Positions 24,613-33,948 of a DNA stretch of 61,362 nucleotides are shown piece by piece. This DNA is from Clostridia bacterium (lineage in GTDB: Bacteria > Bacillota > Clostridia > Christensenellales > Aristaeellaceae): positions 1 through 61,362 of the forward strand of contig JAFZPV010000030.1 of assembly GCA_017552535.1 (NCBI GenBank), read 5' to 3'. Every line of letters starts with the position of its first letter. The stretch's first letter is position 1. The position numbers were made by a program, and so were the translations under genes. The notes under the pieces were generated by a model that was given only the letters and a program-made list of their open reading frames with translations, did no database searches and was not told the origin of the DNA.

Positions 24613-25509
24613 TTATTCTGCGCCTTTGTAGCAGCTGTCCAGCACGGCCTTCAGCTTTTCGCGCACGGCCTCGCTGTCGGTCCAGAAGGGCCTGCGGCAG
24701 GGGCCCACGTCCTGGCCCAGCAGGTTCAGCGCCAGCTTCACGATGGAGTTGGGATTGCCCAGTTTAAAGCAGTCCCGGATGGCGCGGATGGAATCGGACG
24801 CCTGCTTCGCGCCTTCGAAATCTCCCAGCAAAAAGCGCTCGTATATGGACACCATGCGTTTTGGGAATAGGTTCGCGATGCCGCAGATCGCGCCCTTTCC
24901 GCCGGCCTGAAGCGTCCACAGCGCCAGGGAGTCGTTGCCGGACAGCACGATGAAATCTCCCGGCGTCTTTTCGATATACTGCAGGATCTGGTCAAAATTG
25001 CCACTGGAATCCTTGATGCCCGCGATGTTGGGGATCTGCGCCAGGCATTTTACGGTGTCCACAGCCAGGTTCACGCCCGTGCGCATGGGGATGTTGTACA
25101 GAAGCACCGGGATCGAAACGCTTTCGGCCACTTCGGCGAAGTGGGCGTACAGCTCGTCCTGCGACGCCGCCGCGAAGTAGGGACACACCACGCTCAGCAC
25201 GTCCGCGCCCAGGCGCTCGGCCTCCCTGGAAAGCTCCGCGGTCTCGCGGGTGCTCACGCAGCCGGTGCCCACGTACACGGGCAGGCGGCCCGCGTTTTCG
25301 TCGATCATGGCCTGTGCCACTTCCAGTTTTTCTTTGTGGCTCAGGATATAGCCCTCGCCGTTGGTGCCCAGGCAGAACACGCCGTGCACGCCCGCTTCGA
25401 TCTGCCTGCGGGTCTGCCGGCGCACGCCCTTAAGGTCCACGCTCTCGTCTGCGTGCATGGGCGTGACCATGGCGCAGATGATGCCTTTGATGTCCTCGCG
25501 CGTCTTCAT
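24613..25509 (-). CDS. DapA/NanA-family class I aldolase (dihydrodipicolinate synthase-like)
   Basis: The 298-residue TIM barrel has the Schiff-base Lys166 in AGIKDSSGN, Tyr138 in VLLYNIP and the carboxylate-binding loop FCLGTNGEGYIL (GTNGE in place of the GTTGE of DapA). The family includes DHDPS, N-acetylneuraminate lyase, 2-keto-3-deoxy-sugar-acid aldolases and dehydratases. Its location among sugar-acid genes, not lysine genes, argues for a 2-keto acid aldolase or dehydratase role. Its start codon overlaps the stop of the DUF1537 kinase (ATGA), showing translational coupling. Confidence 0.88.
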   Translation of the reverse strand: MKTREDIKGIICAMVTPMHADESVDLKGVRRQTRRQIEAGVHGVFCLGTNGEGYILSHKEKLEVAQAMIDENAGRLPVYVGTGCVSTRETAELSREAERLGADVLSVVCPYFAAASQDELYAHFAEVAESVSIPVLLYNIPMRTGVNLAVDTVKCLAQIPNIAGIKDSSGNFDQILQYIEKTPGDFIVLSGNDSLALWTLQAGGKGAICGIANLFPKRMVSIYERFLLGDFEGAKQASDSIRAIRDCFKLGNPNSIVKLALNLLGQDVGPCRRPFWTDSEAVREKLKAVLDSCYKGAE

Positions 25510-26714
25510 TCGGTCTCCTCCGCTCGTTTTATGAGTTTTTCGATCACATCGGCGCTGCCGAAGCTGCCCGACTTGGTAACGACCGCGATCTCTCTGTCCG
25601 GCAGGTATGCTTTTGATATCACCACGCCGGGTTCGATCTCACCTGCCGGTGACAGGCCCCTGCAGCCGAGGGCGGCAAGCGCGGCGCTCACGGTATCGCC
25701 TCCGAACAGGCACAGCGTGCCTTGAAAGCCCGCGTCTGTGAGAGCTTTCGCCGCCCTGCCCATGTTGAAGGCGATGCGGTTTGCGCGGGCGGCGGCGTCA
25801 AGGCCCATCTTTTCCCCCCTGGCGCTGAGCGCGTCCGCTTCCTCCTTCGTTCTCGCGCTTTCGATAAGCACGCCGGGCGTTTTTTCAAGGGTGCAGGCGG
25901 CGAGCGTTTCAAGATCCGGCTCGCGGGAGAGCACGTCGGTAAAGGCGAAGCTTGCCAGCCCCGCTTTTCCGCCCCTGCGCATCTGTTCGAAATTCACAGC
26001 GCTCAGGCTGGCGCTGAACACCGCCAGCGGCAGGCGGATGCGCACTGCGCGCGGTTTTCCGCGTGTAAGCCCCAGCAGCGTTCCCAGCACCTGGGCAAAA
26101 CCCGCGCAGCCCGCATAAGCCTTTATGCCGCTTTTCGCGTGGGCACGGGCATAGCAGAGCATGTCTTTGTCCGTGTTCAGTTCCAGCAGTTCGATGTGCG
26201 GGCCCGCTTCCGGGACGGCTTCCTCCGCGCCGTACACTTTAAGCGCGGTCTGTTCCCGGATGATGTCCCGGGTAAAGTCGTGCCGTACGGGATTGAGCAG
26301 GTCGCGCCCGAACACGCTTTTCGTAACGGGCACATCCCCGATCATGTGCACGCCGTTTTCCGTGCGCCGGTTCAGGGCGGGATAGGCAGGCGCGAATACG
26401 ACCTTGCTCTTCGCCGCCCGCGCCGCCGCCTCCAGGGCCGCGCCGATATTTCCGCGCAGACCGGAGTCGGTTTTGATGTACAGGCAGCGCGCACCGGCTT
26501 CGAATGCCGCATTGCACGCGCTGTACGTTGCTTCAAACGCGGCGTCCCGTTCCAGATGGCGGCTGTCCAGATTGGCCACCAGCACGGTCTCGGGACAGGG
26601 TCCGATGCTTTCGCATCCGCTCACCACCCGGGCACTGATGCCCTGGGCCGCCAGCTTTACGCCCGTATCCAGCGCGCCGGTAAAATCGTCCGCGGCGATG
26701 AACAGCTCAGCCAT
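25506..26714 (-). CDS. Four-carbon acid sugar kinase family protein (DUF1537)
   Basis: The 402-residue protein begins FIAADDFTGALDTGV, the N-terminal signature of DUF1537 kinases, and ends with the nucleotide-binding domain (LCLFGGDTVSAALAALG, GVVISKAYLP, KSGSFGSADVI). Characterised members phosphorylate D-threonate, D-erythronate or 3-oxo-tetronates in acid-sugar catabolism, often beside PdxA2, as here. Which stereoisomer is used cannot be told. The gene overlaps its PdxA2 neighbour by 8 nt and the aldolase gene by 4 nt. Confidence 0.9.
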   Translation of the reverse strand: MAELFIAADDFTGALDTGVKLAAQGISARVVSGCESIGPCPETVLVANLDSRHLERDAAFEATYSACNAAFEAGARCLYIKTDSGLRGNIGAALEAAARAAKSKVVFAPAYPALNRRTENGVHMIGDVPVTKSVFGRDLLNPVRHDFTRDIIREQTALKVYGAEEAVPEAGPHIELLELNTDKDMLCYARAHAKSGIKAYAGCAGFAQVLGTLLGLTRGKPRAVRIRLPLAVFSASLSAVNFEQMRRGGKAGLASFAFTDVLSREPDLETLAACTLEKTPGVLIESARTKEEADALSARGEKMGLDAAARANRIAFNMGRAAKALTDAGFQGTLCLFGGDTVSAALAALGCRGLSPAGEIEPGVVISKAYLPDREIAVVTKSGSFGSADVIEKLIKRAEETE

Positions 26715-27747
26715 GCCGCTTGGCCTCGTAGTACGGGATCATCTTTACGGCGGTGGTGATCGCTTCCAGCATGCTCATTTCGTTGGCCGTGTTCTTTCCC
26801 GCCCGGTCGAAGGCTGTGCCGTGGTCCACGCTGGTGCGTATGATGGGCAGGCCGATGGTGGTGTTGATGCCGCTCATGGAGCTGAACAGCCCCGTGACCG
26901 GGTCAATGCGGAAGCCAAAAAGCTTGAGGGGGATATGCCCCTGGTCGTGGTACATGGCCACCACGATATCGTACACGCCGCCCGCGGCTTTGACGAAGAC
27001 CGTGTCCGGCGGCACGGGGCCGTCTGCGTTGATGCCCTCGGCCTGCGCCTGCCGGATGGCCGGGATGATGGCGTCCGCTTCCTCGTGGCCGAACAGCCCG
27101 TTCTCAGAGGCGTGAGCGTTCAGCCCCGCCACGCCGATCTTCCCGCCGGGAATGCCAAGCATTTCAAGCGCTTCCCGGGCAAGCCGTATGGTTTTGAGCA
27201 CGCGCTGTGTGCAGATTAAGTCGCAGGCCTCGCGCATGGACACGTGGGTAGTCACGTGGATCACACGCAGGCTTCCGCTCATCAGCAGCATGGCATAGCT
27301 CTCGGTGTGCGTATAGTCCGCGAAGATCTCGGTGTGGCCGGAATACATGTGCCCCGCCAGGTGCATGGCCTCCTTGTTGATGGGCGCGGTGACGACACCC
27401 GCCGCCTTGCCCGCCATGGACAGGCCGATGGCCTGCGTGACATATTGGAAGGCGGCTTCACCTGCGCCGGCGCTCACCCTGCCCGTTTCGTAGCTGCCGG
27501 GCTTCAGCGCGCCGATGGGCAGAAGCTCCACCTGCCCGAAGCCGCCCCGGGCTTCGGACAGATCGCCGATCAATCTGAGCGAAAGCGGGCTGTGCGTAAA
27601 GCGCATGGCCTCCCGGATGGGAGCTTCGTCCCCCACCACCACAGGCGTACAGCCTTCGCAGGCCTCCGGATGCGCCAGCGCCTTTACCGTGACCTCCGGG
27701 CCGATGCCCGCCGGGTCTCCCATCGTGAGCAGTAAGATCGGTTTCAT
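26707..27747 (-). CDS. PdxA2-type 4-phosphate-sugar-acid dehydrogenase
   Basis: The 346-residue protein has the PdxA signature LLTMGDPAGIGPEVTVKAL at the N-terminus, LAGHMYSGHTEIFAD with metal-binding His, and VAMYHDQGHIPLKL with the second metal His pair. PdxA proper oxidises 4-phosphohydroxythreonine in vitamin B6 synthesis; the PdxA2 subgroup oxidises 4-phospho-D-threonate or erythronate, decarboxylating to DHAP. The direct overlap with a DUF1537 kinase gene strongly favours PdxA2. It is separated from the Gfo/Idh gene by only 14 nt. Confidence 0.9.
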   Translation of the reverse strand: MKPILLLTMGDPAGIGPEVTVKALAHPEACEGCTPVVVGDEAPIREAMRFTHSPLSLRLIGDLSEARGGFGQVELLPIGALKPGSYETGRVSAGAGEAAFQYVTQAIGLSMAGKAAGVVTAPINKEAMHLAGHMYSGHTEIFADYTHTESYAMLLMSGSLRVIHVTTHVSMREACDLICTQRVLKTIRLAREALEMLGIPGGKIGVAGLNAHASENGLFGHEEADAIIPAIRQAQAEGINADGPVPPDTVFVKAAGGVYDIVVAMYHDQGHIPLKLFGFRIDPVTGLFSSMSGINTTIGLPIIRTSVDHGTAFDRAGKNTANEMSMLEAITTAVKMIPYYEAKRHG

Positions 27748-27761
27748 ATGTTCCTCCGGAA

Positions 27762-29081
27762 TCAGGGTTTATCGTGCTGGAAGCTGAGCATTTTCTCCAC
27801 GTCCATGGAGTCCTGACCCAGCTGGGCCGAAAGCGCGTCCAGCGCGAGGGCGTCGGATTTCAGCGGGCCGATCAGGGGCAGGTCGATCCACGCGCCGTTT
27901 TTAAGTATGCTCTCCCGGGCGGCGGCCTCCATCATCATGGACATGAGCGCCTTGTCTTCGCCGAATTCCTGCTGTTTTACGCCCCGGATGCACAGGGCGA
28001 AATCCGCCAGGTGCGCGGCCACGCACACGCCGTATTCCCGAAAGTAATGGGGACCGCTGTTTTTCATCACCAGTGGATTATGGTACACGATCTCCCCGCC
28101 CGGGATGCAGGCCCTTACGCCCGCGTAGGCGCCGTTTTCGTCGTAAAAACGCTCCACCTTCGAGATCACGTTGGCCTGACCCGGATGCACTTCGTCCGAG
28201 AAAGCCAGGGTGTCGGGATAGTCGCAGCGGCGGATCTCCGCGGTCCAGTCGCTGTGTACGCCCTTTCCAGCCTCCACGCGGCGGTTGTTGTCGTACACCC
28301 GGTAGTCAGGCGCCTGATAGCGTCCGCCCGATTGGGCCAGAGTGCCCATGGTGCCGTGCCATTCGGTAAAGCCGGGGCGCGCCTGGCGGCCCAGCATGCC
28401 CTTGATGTTGGCGGCCTGGTCGATCACCATCAGGCCAGATGGAAAGTGGATAAAGCGGGAGCGGAAGGTCTCATGGTCGTGAAAGCGCTGAGGGGACTCG
28501 TAAAACGGCATGGTTGGCATATCGTGCTCCATGGCGCTGATGCTGTCCGGTATCTCATCCGCAAAGACCAGCCAGCGGGAATCGGAATGGTAGCCTGTGT
28601 GGTCGTTGTAGCAGAAGATGCGCTTAATATCCCCTATATAACCGCTGTCCCTGAGGGTCTGGGCGAAGCGGTCTATGGGATAGCGGTAAAAGTTCTCGCA
28701 TACGCCCGTGACCACGCCCTGGTCTTTGGCCTCCTTCACCATCAGGCGCGCCTGCTCCAGGGTGCTGCACCAGGTGGTCTCGATCATGTTGTGGATGCCG
28801 CAGCGCGAAAGGTACACGGAATAGGCGTAGTGCAGCGGGATCGGCACCACCGCCACCGCCGCTTCGCACGCGCCGGCCTGCACCAGGTCCCGTACGTCGT
28901 AAAAAGCCTTTACGCCAAGCGTTTGAGCCAGAAGGTCGGCGTGCTCCCGCACGGGGTCCACAACGGCGGTAAGCTCGATCCAGGGCTTTAAATCGTCAAA
29001 AAGGTAGCGGTATATGGTCTGGGAGCGGTGCCCCGCGCCGATCAGGGCGAGGCGGACAGGTCTGTCGGGAACCGGAAGCAT
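27762..29081 (-). CDS. Gfo/Idh/MocA family sugar oxidoreductase
   Basis: The 439-residue protein has an N-terminal Rossmann fold (VRLALIGAGHRSQTIYRYLF) and the C-terminal alpha/beta substrate domain of the Gfo/Idh/MocA family. The usual EKP motif is replaced by ETTW (NMIETTWCSTLE), so the catalytic lysine position is unusual; ENFYRYP follows. Members oxidise or epimerise sugars and inositols with NAD(P), and some are hydrolases working through redox chemistry. The downstream ATG 29081 is better placed relative to GGGAGG than ATG 29087. In this operon it could oxidise the released sugar before the kinase/PdxA2 steps. Confidence 0.87.
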   Translation of the reverse strand: MLPVPDRPVRLALIGAGHRSQTIYRYLFDDLKPWIELTAVVDPVREHADLLAQTLGVKAFYDVRDLVQAGACEAAVAVVPIPLHYAYSVYLSRCGIHNMIETTWCSTLEQARLMVKEAKDQGVVTGVCENFYRYPIDRFAQTLRDSGYIGDIKRIFCYNDHTGYHSDSRWLVFADEIPDSISAMEHDMPTMPFYESPQRFHDHETFRSRFIHFPSGLMVIDQAANIKGMLGRQARPGFTEWHGTMGTLAQSGGRYQAPDYRVYDNNRRVEAGKGVHSDWTAEIRRCDYPDTLAFSDEVHPGQANVISKVERFYDENGAYAGVRACIPGGEIVYHNPLVMKNSGPHYFREYGVCVAAHLADFALCIRGVKQQEFGEDKALMSMMMEAAARESILKNGAWIDLPLIGPLKSDALALDALSAQLGQDSMDVEKMLSFQHDKP

Positions 29082-29100
29082 GCTCATCCTCCCTGCGCTT

Positions 29101-31233
29101 TCAAAGCTCGAAGTGCTGATCCGGGCCGTTTAAGCCGGCTCCGCCCGTTTCCAGGCGTTTGAGCCCGTCGATCAGCAGCGTGTAACCTTCCCCGAATTCC
29201 GGGTAGGCTGCGCCCGCCTTTTTCTGATAGTATACATCGATCCTGTGCCCGCGCACAAGCACGTCCTTCAGGGCAAAATGCGAAAGGCCAGCGTCCACGG
29301 GACTGAAACAGAATCCCTTTTCGTCCGGCTCGATGCCCGCAATGTGGCGCACCACCAGGTCGATATAGAAGGAGTGGTTGTAATCCGCCTCGTCGCTCAG
29401 GGCTTCTCCCGTTTCGGCGTTGTAGAACTCCACCAGGTAAGGCTGGTCTATGTCGCCGCCCCGGAAGTGCTCCATCGTGTACTGGCGGAAAAACCGCATA
29501 AACTCCCCGTCCCAAAGGTGGCCGTGGGCCTTGCTCTGGCGGGCGGCGGCGTCCAGGGCAATGCAGGTGGTGTAGGGCCAGGAGGGGCCGTTCCACATGC
29601 AGCCGTCGCGGCCCTTGAAGTAGTCGCCCTTCCAGCCGCCGGAGGGAGAATATACGGGGCAGTCCGCCGCCGCAGAGGCGAAACCGGAGCCCCGGGCGAA
29701 ATAATCCGGGCTGAACAGGTAGTCCAGCTGCTTTAGATGCTCCTCGCCCGTGATGCCCGCCCAGAGCGGGTACACCGACACGATGTGCTTGACGTAAGCC
29801 TTTTTGTCCGTCTGGTAGTGCAGGTCGTAAAAACACCCGCCCGTTTTGTCCCACATTTTATCGAGCACGTCCCGGCGGATGGATTCGGCGATCTCAAAGA
29901 ACCTGCCGGCGTCCGCGTCTTCCACCTCGCGGCACAGCGCGCCAAGGCCCATGCAGTTGAGGTACATATACACGGAGCAGTCCACGCGCTTTAAGGGCGT
30001 GTACCCTTCCTGCGTGCCCCGGACCTTGGGCGGGAAGCACTGGTTGGTGAAAAACCAGTAGCCCGGCTGGTATTCCTTGCCCGTGAGGGCGTGGGTATAG
30101 CAGATCTGCAGATCGTCCCTTTCGCCCTTGTGCCGCGCGTGCACGCTCAGAAGATCCTTTTTGAAGCCGGGCAGCACCTCGCGGATAAATTCCCTGTCTC
30201 CCCACAGAAGATAAAAGTTATACAGCGCCCAGCCCGCGAAATTGACGTATTCCTTGCCGTTTGCGTCCACGCTGCTCACGGAGAAGGCCCCGTCTGAATT
30301 GGCGGTATCGATCAGGGCGCGGAAGGCCTCCCTGCCCGTTTCGGGCCGGCGGCACCAGCGCATGTCCGTCATGGTGAGGGGCGTGGACAGCGGGATCAGC
30401 CGCGAAAACTCCCAGCCCGAAGCGGAATACTCCGTTTTCGCCATGCCGTGGGCGCGCCCTTCGTAAAACAGCTCGTGCTTCAGGTAGCCAAGCCCCGGCC
30501 TGGCCAGGCAGGAGCGCAGGATATACAGCCGGTACCGCCAGCACCTTTCGATATAGGGATCGGAGCACTCGAAGGCAGGTGCGTCGTCGAACCACCTGAG
30601 ATACTCGGCGCTTAAGCTGTCCATGAGCTCTTCCGGGCGCTCTTCGCAGCCCATCAGGGCATCTGCCCGGCGGAGGATATCCTCTTCCTCGCCCTCCAGT
30701 CCCAGCGCCGCCGCCATCAGCACGCTTACGCGGCTGCCGGGGGCAAGCACGCACGCGCCGTTTTGAAAAGCCTTTCCGGCGCGGAAGCACATTTTTACCT
30801 TCAGGCCGTGCAGGGCGCAGGGAAACAGAAAGCATTCGCCCTCCCCTGCGCCCCGGGGCAATATGATCTCCAGGCGGACGGGCCTGTCAGACAGGTTCTC
30901 CCATGTCTGCAGCGAAACGGCCTCATCCCGCCAGGTAATGGTCTTTCGTTCAGAAAAAGAGATCTCCCCGTCCGAAAAGCGCAGTTCGCCTTCGTCGGGG
31001 CGCCATATGTTCTCGCCCGGCACAAGCTCCGGCCCGCGGCCGCCTGCCCGCACCGTGAACAGCAGGGGCAGGTTGAGCTTGTGTATAAAGTCCATGCGCC
31101 CCAGAAAACCGGGAGCGCTTTCCAGGCAGTCCGCCCACAGGCGCGCGCCCGTGGGACCGAACAGATATTTTCCGGGATATTTCCGCAGGGACCGGTTCCG
31201 GATATCCGGCAGATACTTTTCGCATCGGCTCAT
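29101..31233 (-). CDS. Large (alpha/alpha)6-barrel glycosidase, GH63/MGH1-like
   Basis: The 710-residue protein has an N-terminal beta domain (~1-220) and a C-terminal helical toroid. Conserved barrel pieces are HELFYEGRAHGMAKTEYSA, YVNFAGWALYNFYLLWGD, CMWNGPSWPYTTCIALDA and DYNHSFYIDLVVRHIAGI, which resemble GH63/GH37 and mannosylglycerate-hydrolase-like (MGH1) enzymes. No signal peptide. ATG 31233 is chosen because GCGAGG lies at proper spacing; an in-frame ATG at 31248 has none. A strong hairpin separates it from the binding-protein gene, so its expression is probably lower. The family number is tentative. Confidence 0.78.
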   Translation of the reverse strand: MSRCEKYLPDIRNRSLRKYPGKYLFGPTGARLWADCLESAPGFLGRMDFIHKLNLPLLFTVRAGGRGPELVPGENIWRPDEGELRFSDGEISFSERKTITWRDEAVSLQTWENLSDRPVRLEIILPRGAGEGECFLFPCALHGLKVKMCFRAGKAFQNGACVLAPGSRVSVLMAAALGLEGEEEDILRRADALMGCEERPEELMDSLSAEYLRWFDDAPAFECSDPYIERCWRYRLYILRSCLARPGLGYLKHELFYEGRAHGMAKTEYSASGWEFSRLIPLSTPLTMTDMRWCRRPETGREAFRALIDTANSDGAFSVSSVDANGKEYVNFAGWALYNFYLLWGDREFIREVLPGFKKDLLSVHARHKGERDDLQICYTHALTGKEYQPGYWFFTNQCFPPKVRGTQEGYTPLKRVDCSVYMYLNCMGLGALCREVEDADAGRFFEIAESIRRDVLDKMWDKTGGCFYDLHYQTDKKAYVKHIVSVYPLWAGITGEEHLKQLDYLFSPDYFARGSGFASAAADCPVYSPSGGWKGDYFKGRDGCMWNGPSWPYTTCIALDAAARQSKAHGHLWDGEFMRFFRQYTMEHFRGGDIDQPYLVEFYNAETGEALSDEADYNHSFYIDLVVRHIAGIEPDEKGFCFSPVDAGLSHFALKDVLVRGHRIDVYYQKKAGAAYPEFGEGYTLLIDGLKRLETGGAGLNGPDQHFEL

Positions 31234-31271
31234 AAAAGTACCTCGCATGACGGTTCTTTCTAAGAAGCACA

Positions 31272-31304
31272 GCGGGCTGCCGGAGAGAAAAGCCGGCAGC
31301 CCGC
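31272..31304 (-). terminator. Intercistronic hairpin between binding-protein and glycosidase genes
   Basis: A perfect 12-bp stem GCGGGCTGCCGG/CCGGCAGCCCGC, without a T-run, lies just downstream of the binding-protein stop. A read-through or mRNA-stabilising hairpin is likely. Confidence 0.6.
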
Positions 31305-31321
31305 CGATTGCGCGTTTGGGA

Positions 31322-32974
31322 TTACAGGCCCAGATAGCTCAGATCCAGGTCGGCGCCGTACTTCTCGTACACGGCGGTCTTGTTCTGGAAGTAGTCGTTG
31401 ATGTGCTCGTTGAGGGTGGTCTGGCCCAGCTCTTCGATCTTGGCGATGGCCTCCTCGAACTTGGCGGGCAGCTCCTCGGGTGCGCAGGTGATGAGTTCAA
31501 GGATCATGGGCTCCCAGTATTCGCGGATGTTGGCCTTGATCTTGATCTCTTCGCTGTCAGCGGCGTAGTTTTCGGCCTTCTGGTTGTTGAAGAAGGAGTA
31601 GTCCTTGTAATACTGCGCCATGTGCTCGATGTTGGCAGTCTGCTTTTCGGTTCCGCCGTACTTGGTCTTGAGGACCTCCAGGATGTCCTGCTGGCGCAGG
31701 AAGTAGTACAGGTTCACGCCCCACAGCTGCTTGAGCTCGGTCTGGGACAGCGCCTCATACTCAGGATACAGAGTGGGCACGCCGTTTTCGTCGAAGTCCC
31801 AGGTGAGCTGGTACACGCCGTTGTTGATCTGCAGCTGGGGCTTCTGGCTCATCACGTAGTCCAGCCACTGCAGGGAACGCTCGGAGTTCTCGTTGTCGAA
31901 CACCACGCAGCACAAGGTGCCTACGCCGGTGCCCAGGTTGTCGAAGGTGTAGCCTTCCTCTTCGTTGATGGAGGGCTGGTCGATGAAGATCCACTCGTCC
32001 TCGATGCCGGCCTTGGCCAGTTCGTCGTTGAACCAGTCGGTGTTGTCGGCGTCGTTGTTCATGTTGCAGAAGATGCGGCCGTTAAAGAGCTTCTGCTGCA
32101 TCTGGGCGCCGCTGTCGGTCAGCTCGGTGGGGTCCATCAGGCCCTCGTTGTACAGGGTGTTCACAAACTCCAGCAGGGTGTAGAAGTTGTCGGAATACAT
32201 GTACTTCTTGTACATGCCGTCCGCCTCGTCATAGAAATAGCCGCTGGCGGGGATGTCGAAGAAGCCGAAGAGCTTATAGATGCAGCGGGGGTTGCCATCA
32301 GAATCCTTGCCTGGATTGCGGCTGGCCTGGAAGGGGATGATGTCGGGATACGCGGCCTTGACCTCGCGCAGCATGTCGAGGAAGGCGTCCATGGTGGTGG
32401 CTTCGGGAGAGCCGATCGCCTCGTACACGGACTTGAGCACCATCGCGCCGGTCATGCAGCCGATGTTCTCGTCGTTGTTCATCTCTTCGACCTTCCAGGA
32501 GCCGGTGATCAGGCCGTAGATATCCATGGTGGCGAAGGTCTCGCGGATGGCCAGGATGGTGTTCTGGCTCATGTTGCGCTCGATGAAGCCGGGGGCGGCG
32601 GTCTCTTCCAGCTCGTTCAGCTTGCAGATGATGCCGTGGGAGGCCAGGTTCTGCAGCTGGTCGTAGCTGGTGAAGCAGATCAGGATGTCCGGATACTCTT
32701 CACCGGCCAGGCGCTGGTTGATCAGGGCGTGGGTGTCGTCGGGCGCGTACTCCCACTGGATGTTCACGCCGGTCTCCTCGATCCACACTTTGGAAACGGG
32801 CTCGTTGCCCCAGGCGTCCGCCAGGATGGAGGCGTCTACGGGACGGTCGTAAAAGACCTTCAGGGTCACGGGGGTGGTGTCGGTGAGCCAGCTCGCGGCT
32901 TCTTCCGCCAGGGCGGGCACAGCCGTAAGAACCATCAGCGCCGCCAGCACCAGAGCGATCAGGCGTTTGTTCAT
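31322..32974 (-). CDS. Extracellular solute-binding protein, second sugar ABC importer (LplA-like)
   Basis: The 550-residue protein has a signal peptide MNKRLIALVLAALMVLTAV cleaved near ALAEEA, without a lipobox cysteine. The long mature chain (VTLKVFYDRPVDASILADAW, YPDILICFTSYDQLQNL, TGSWKVEEMNNDENIG) is typical of the large binding proteins that pair with LplB/YtcP-type permeases for complex oligosaccharides. ATG 32974 follows CAGGAGGAAAAACAC. It lies third in the operon behind both permeases, the usual order for this importer class. Confidence 0.9.
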   Translation of the reverse strand: MNKRLIALVLAALMVLTAVPALAEEAASWLTDTTPVTLKVFYDRPVDASILADAWGNEPVSKVWIEETGVNIQWEYAPDDTHALINQRLAGEEYPDILICFTSYDQLQNLASHGIICKLNELEETAAPGFIERNMSQNTILAIRETFATMDIYGLITGSWKVEEMNNDENIGCMTGAMVLKSVYEAIGSPEATTMDAFLDMLREVKAAYPDIIPFQASRNPGKDSDGNPRCIYKLFGFFDIPASGYFYDEADGMYKKYMYSDNFYTLLEFVNTLYNEGLMDPTELTDSGAQMQQKLFNGRIFCNMNNDADNTDWFNDELAKAGIEDEWIFIDQPSINEEEGYTFDNLGTGVGTLCCVVFDNENSERSLQWLDYVMSQKPQLQINNGVYQLTWDFDENGVPTLYPEYEALSQTELKQLWGVNLYYFLRQQDILEVLKTKYGGTEKQTANIEHMAQYYKDYSFFNNQKAENYAADSEEIKIKANIREYWEPMILELITCAPEELPAKFEEAIAKIEELGQTTLNEHINDYFQNKTAVYEKYGADLDLSYLGL

Positions 32975-33023
32975 GTGTTTTTCCTCCTGTTGAATTATCA
33001 ATAAGGGCTCAGCCAATAAGGGC

Positions 33024-33935
33024 TCAGCCCTTTATCGATCCTACCATAAGGCCCTTCACAAAATATCTCTGCAGGAAGGGGTAGATCATGATGATGGGCA
33101 CGCTGGCCACCACCATCGTGGCCATCTTTACGGCCTCGGGATTGTAGCTGTTTTCGCGGGCGGCGCGAATCTCCACCGTCATCTCGGCGAACTGCTGCTC
33201 CTTCACCGTGCGCATCAGTATCCAGCTCAGCGTGATCAGGTCGTTGCCCGAGGTGTAGTAGGCCGTATCGTACCAGCTGTTCCACTGGGACACCGCCGCG
33301 TACAGCGCGATGGTGGCAAGCGCCGGCAGGGATACGGGCAGCACGATGGTGAAAAACACCCTCAGCGTGGACGCGCCGTCCATGTAGGCGGCCTCCTCCA
33401 GCTCGGTGGGCACGTTTTTGAAGTTGGTCATCAGGATGACCATCCAGAAAAATGCGAAGGTCTTGGGCACGATGTACACCCAGAAGGTGTTGGTGAGGCC
33501 CAGGCTCTTGAGGTTCAAATACACCGGGATCTGGCCGCCGCCGAAAAACGTGGGGATGATGAAGATCAGCATATACAGCCAGCGCAGCCTGAGATAGCTT
33601 TTGCTCATGGCGTAGGCAGCGCAGGAGCATACGGTGAGGGCGGTCACCGTGCCCACCAGCGTGCGCAGCACGGAGTTTATGCAGCCCGTGATCATGGTGG
33701 CGTTGTGGAACACGATGCGGTAAGGCATGGTGGTCCACTTCGTGTTGATGACGAAGGAGGGCGAGTGGGTGAGCATGGCGTTAAAGGAGTTCATCACCGC
33801 GTAGTAAAACGGATATACGATGATAAAGGACAGAAGCACCAGCACCAGCGCGTTCACCACGTCGAAGGCCTCGACGCGCTTGCGGTGCTTGCTGCCCGCT
33901 TTTGAAAGGGTGCCTAAAGCGTTTTGCTTCATCAT
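33024..33935 (-). CDS. Sugar ABC transporter permease (LplC/YtcP type)
   Basis: The 303-residue protein has six predicted transmembrane segments, the N-terminal helix LVLVLLSFIIVYPFYYAVM and the EAA loop ELEEAAYMDGASTLRVFFTI. FGGGQIPVYLNLKSLGL is characteristic of YtcP/LplC permeases. GAGGAGG is 8 nt from ATG 33935; the in-frame GTG at 33944 overlaps the Shine-Dalgarno. A short direct repeat of AATAAGGGCTCAGCC straddles its stop codon (about 33000-33029). Confidence 0.92.
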   Translation of the reverse strand: MMKQNALGTLSKAGSKHRKRVEAFDVVNALVLVLLSFIIVYPFYYAVMNSFNAMLTHSPSFVINTKWTTMPYRIVFHNATMITGCINSVLRTLVGTVTALTVCSCAAYAMSKSYLRLRWLYMLIFIIPTFFGGGQIPVYLNLKSLGLTNTFWVYIVPKTFAFFWMVILMTNFKNVPTELEEAAYMDGASTLRVFFTIVLPVSLPALATIALYAAVSQWNSWYDTAYYTSGNDLITLSWILMRTVKEQQFAEMTVEIRAARENSYNPEAVKMATMVVASVPIIMIYPFLQRYFVKGLMVGSIKG

Positions 33936-33948
33936 GCGCCTCACCTCC

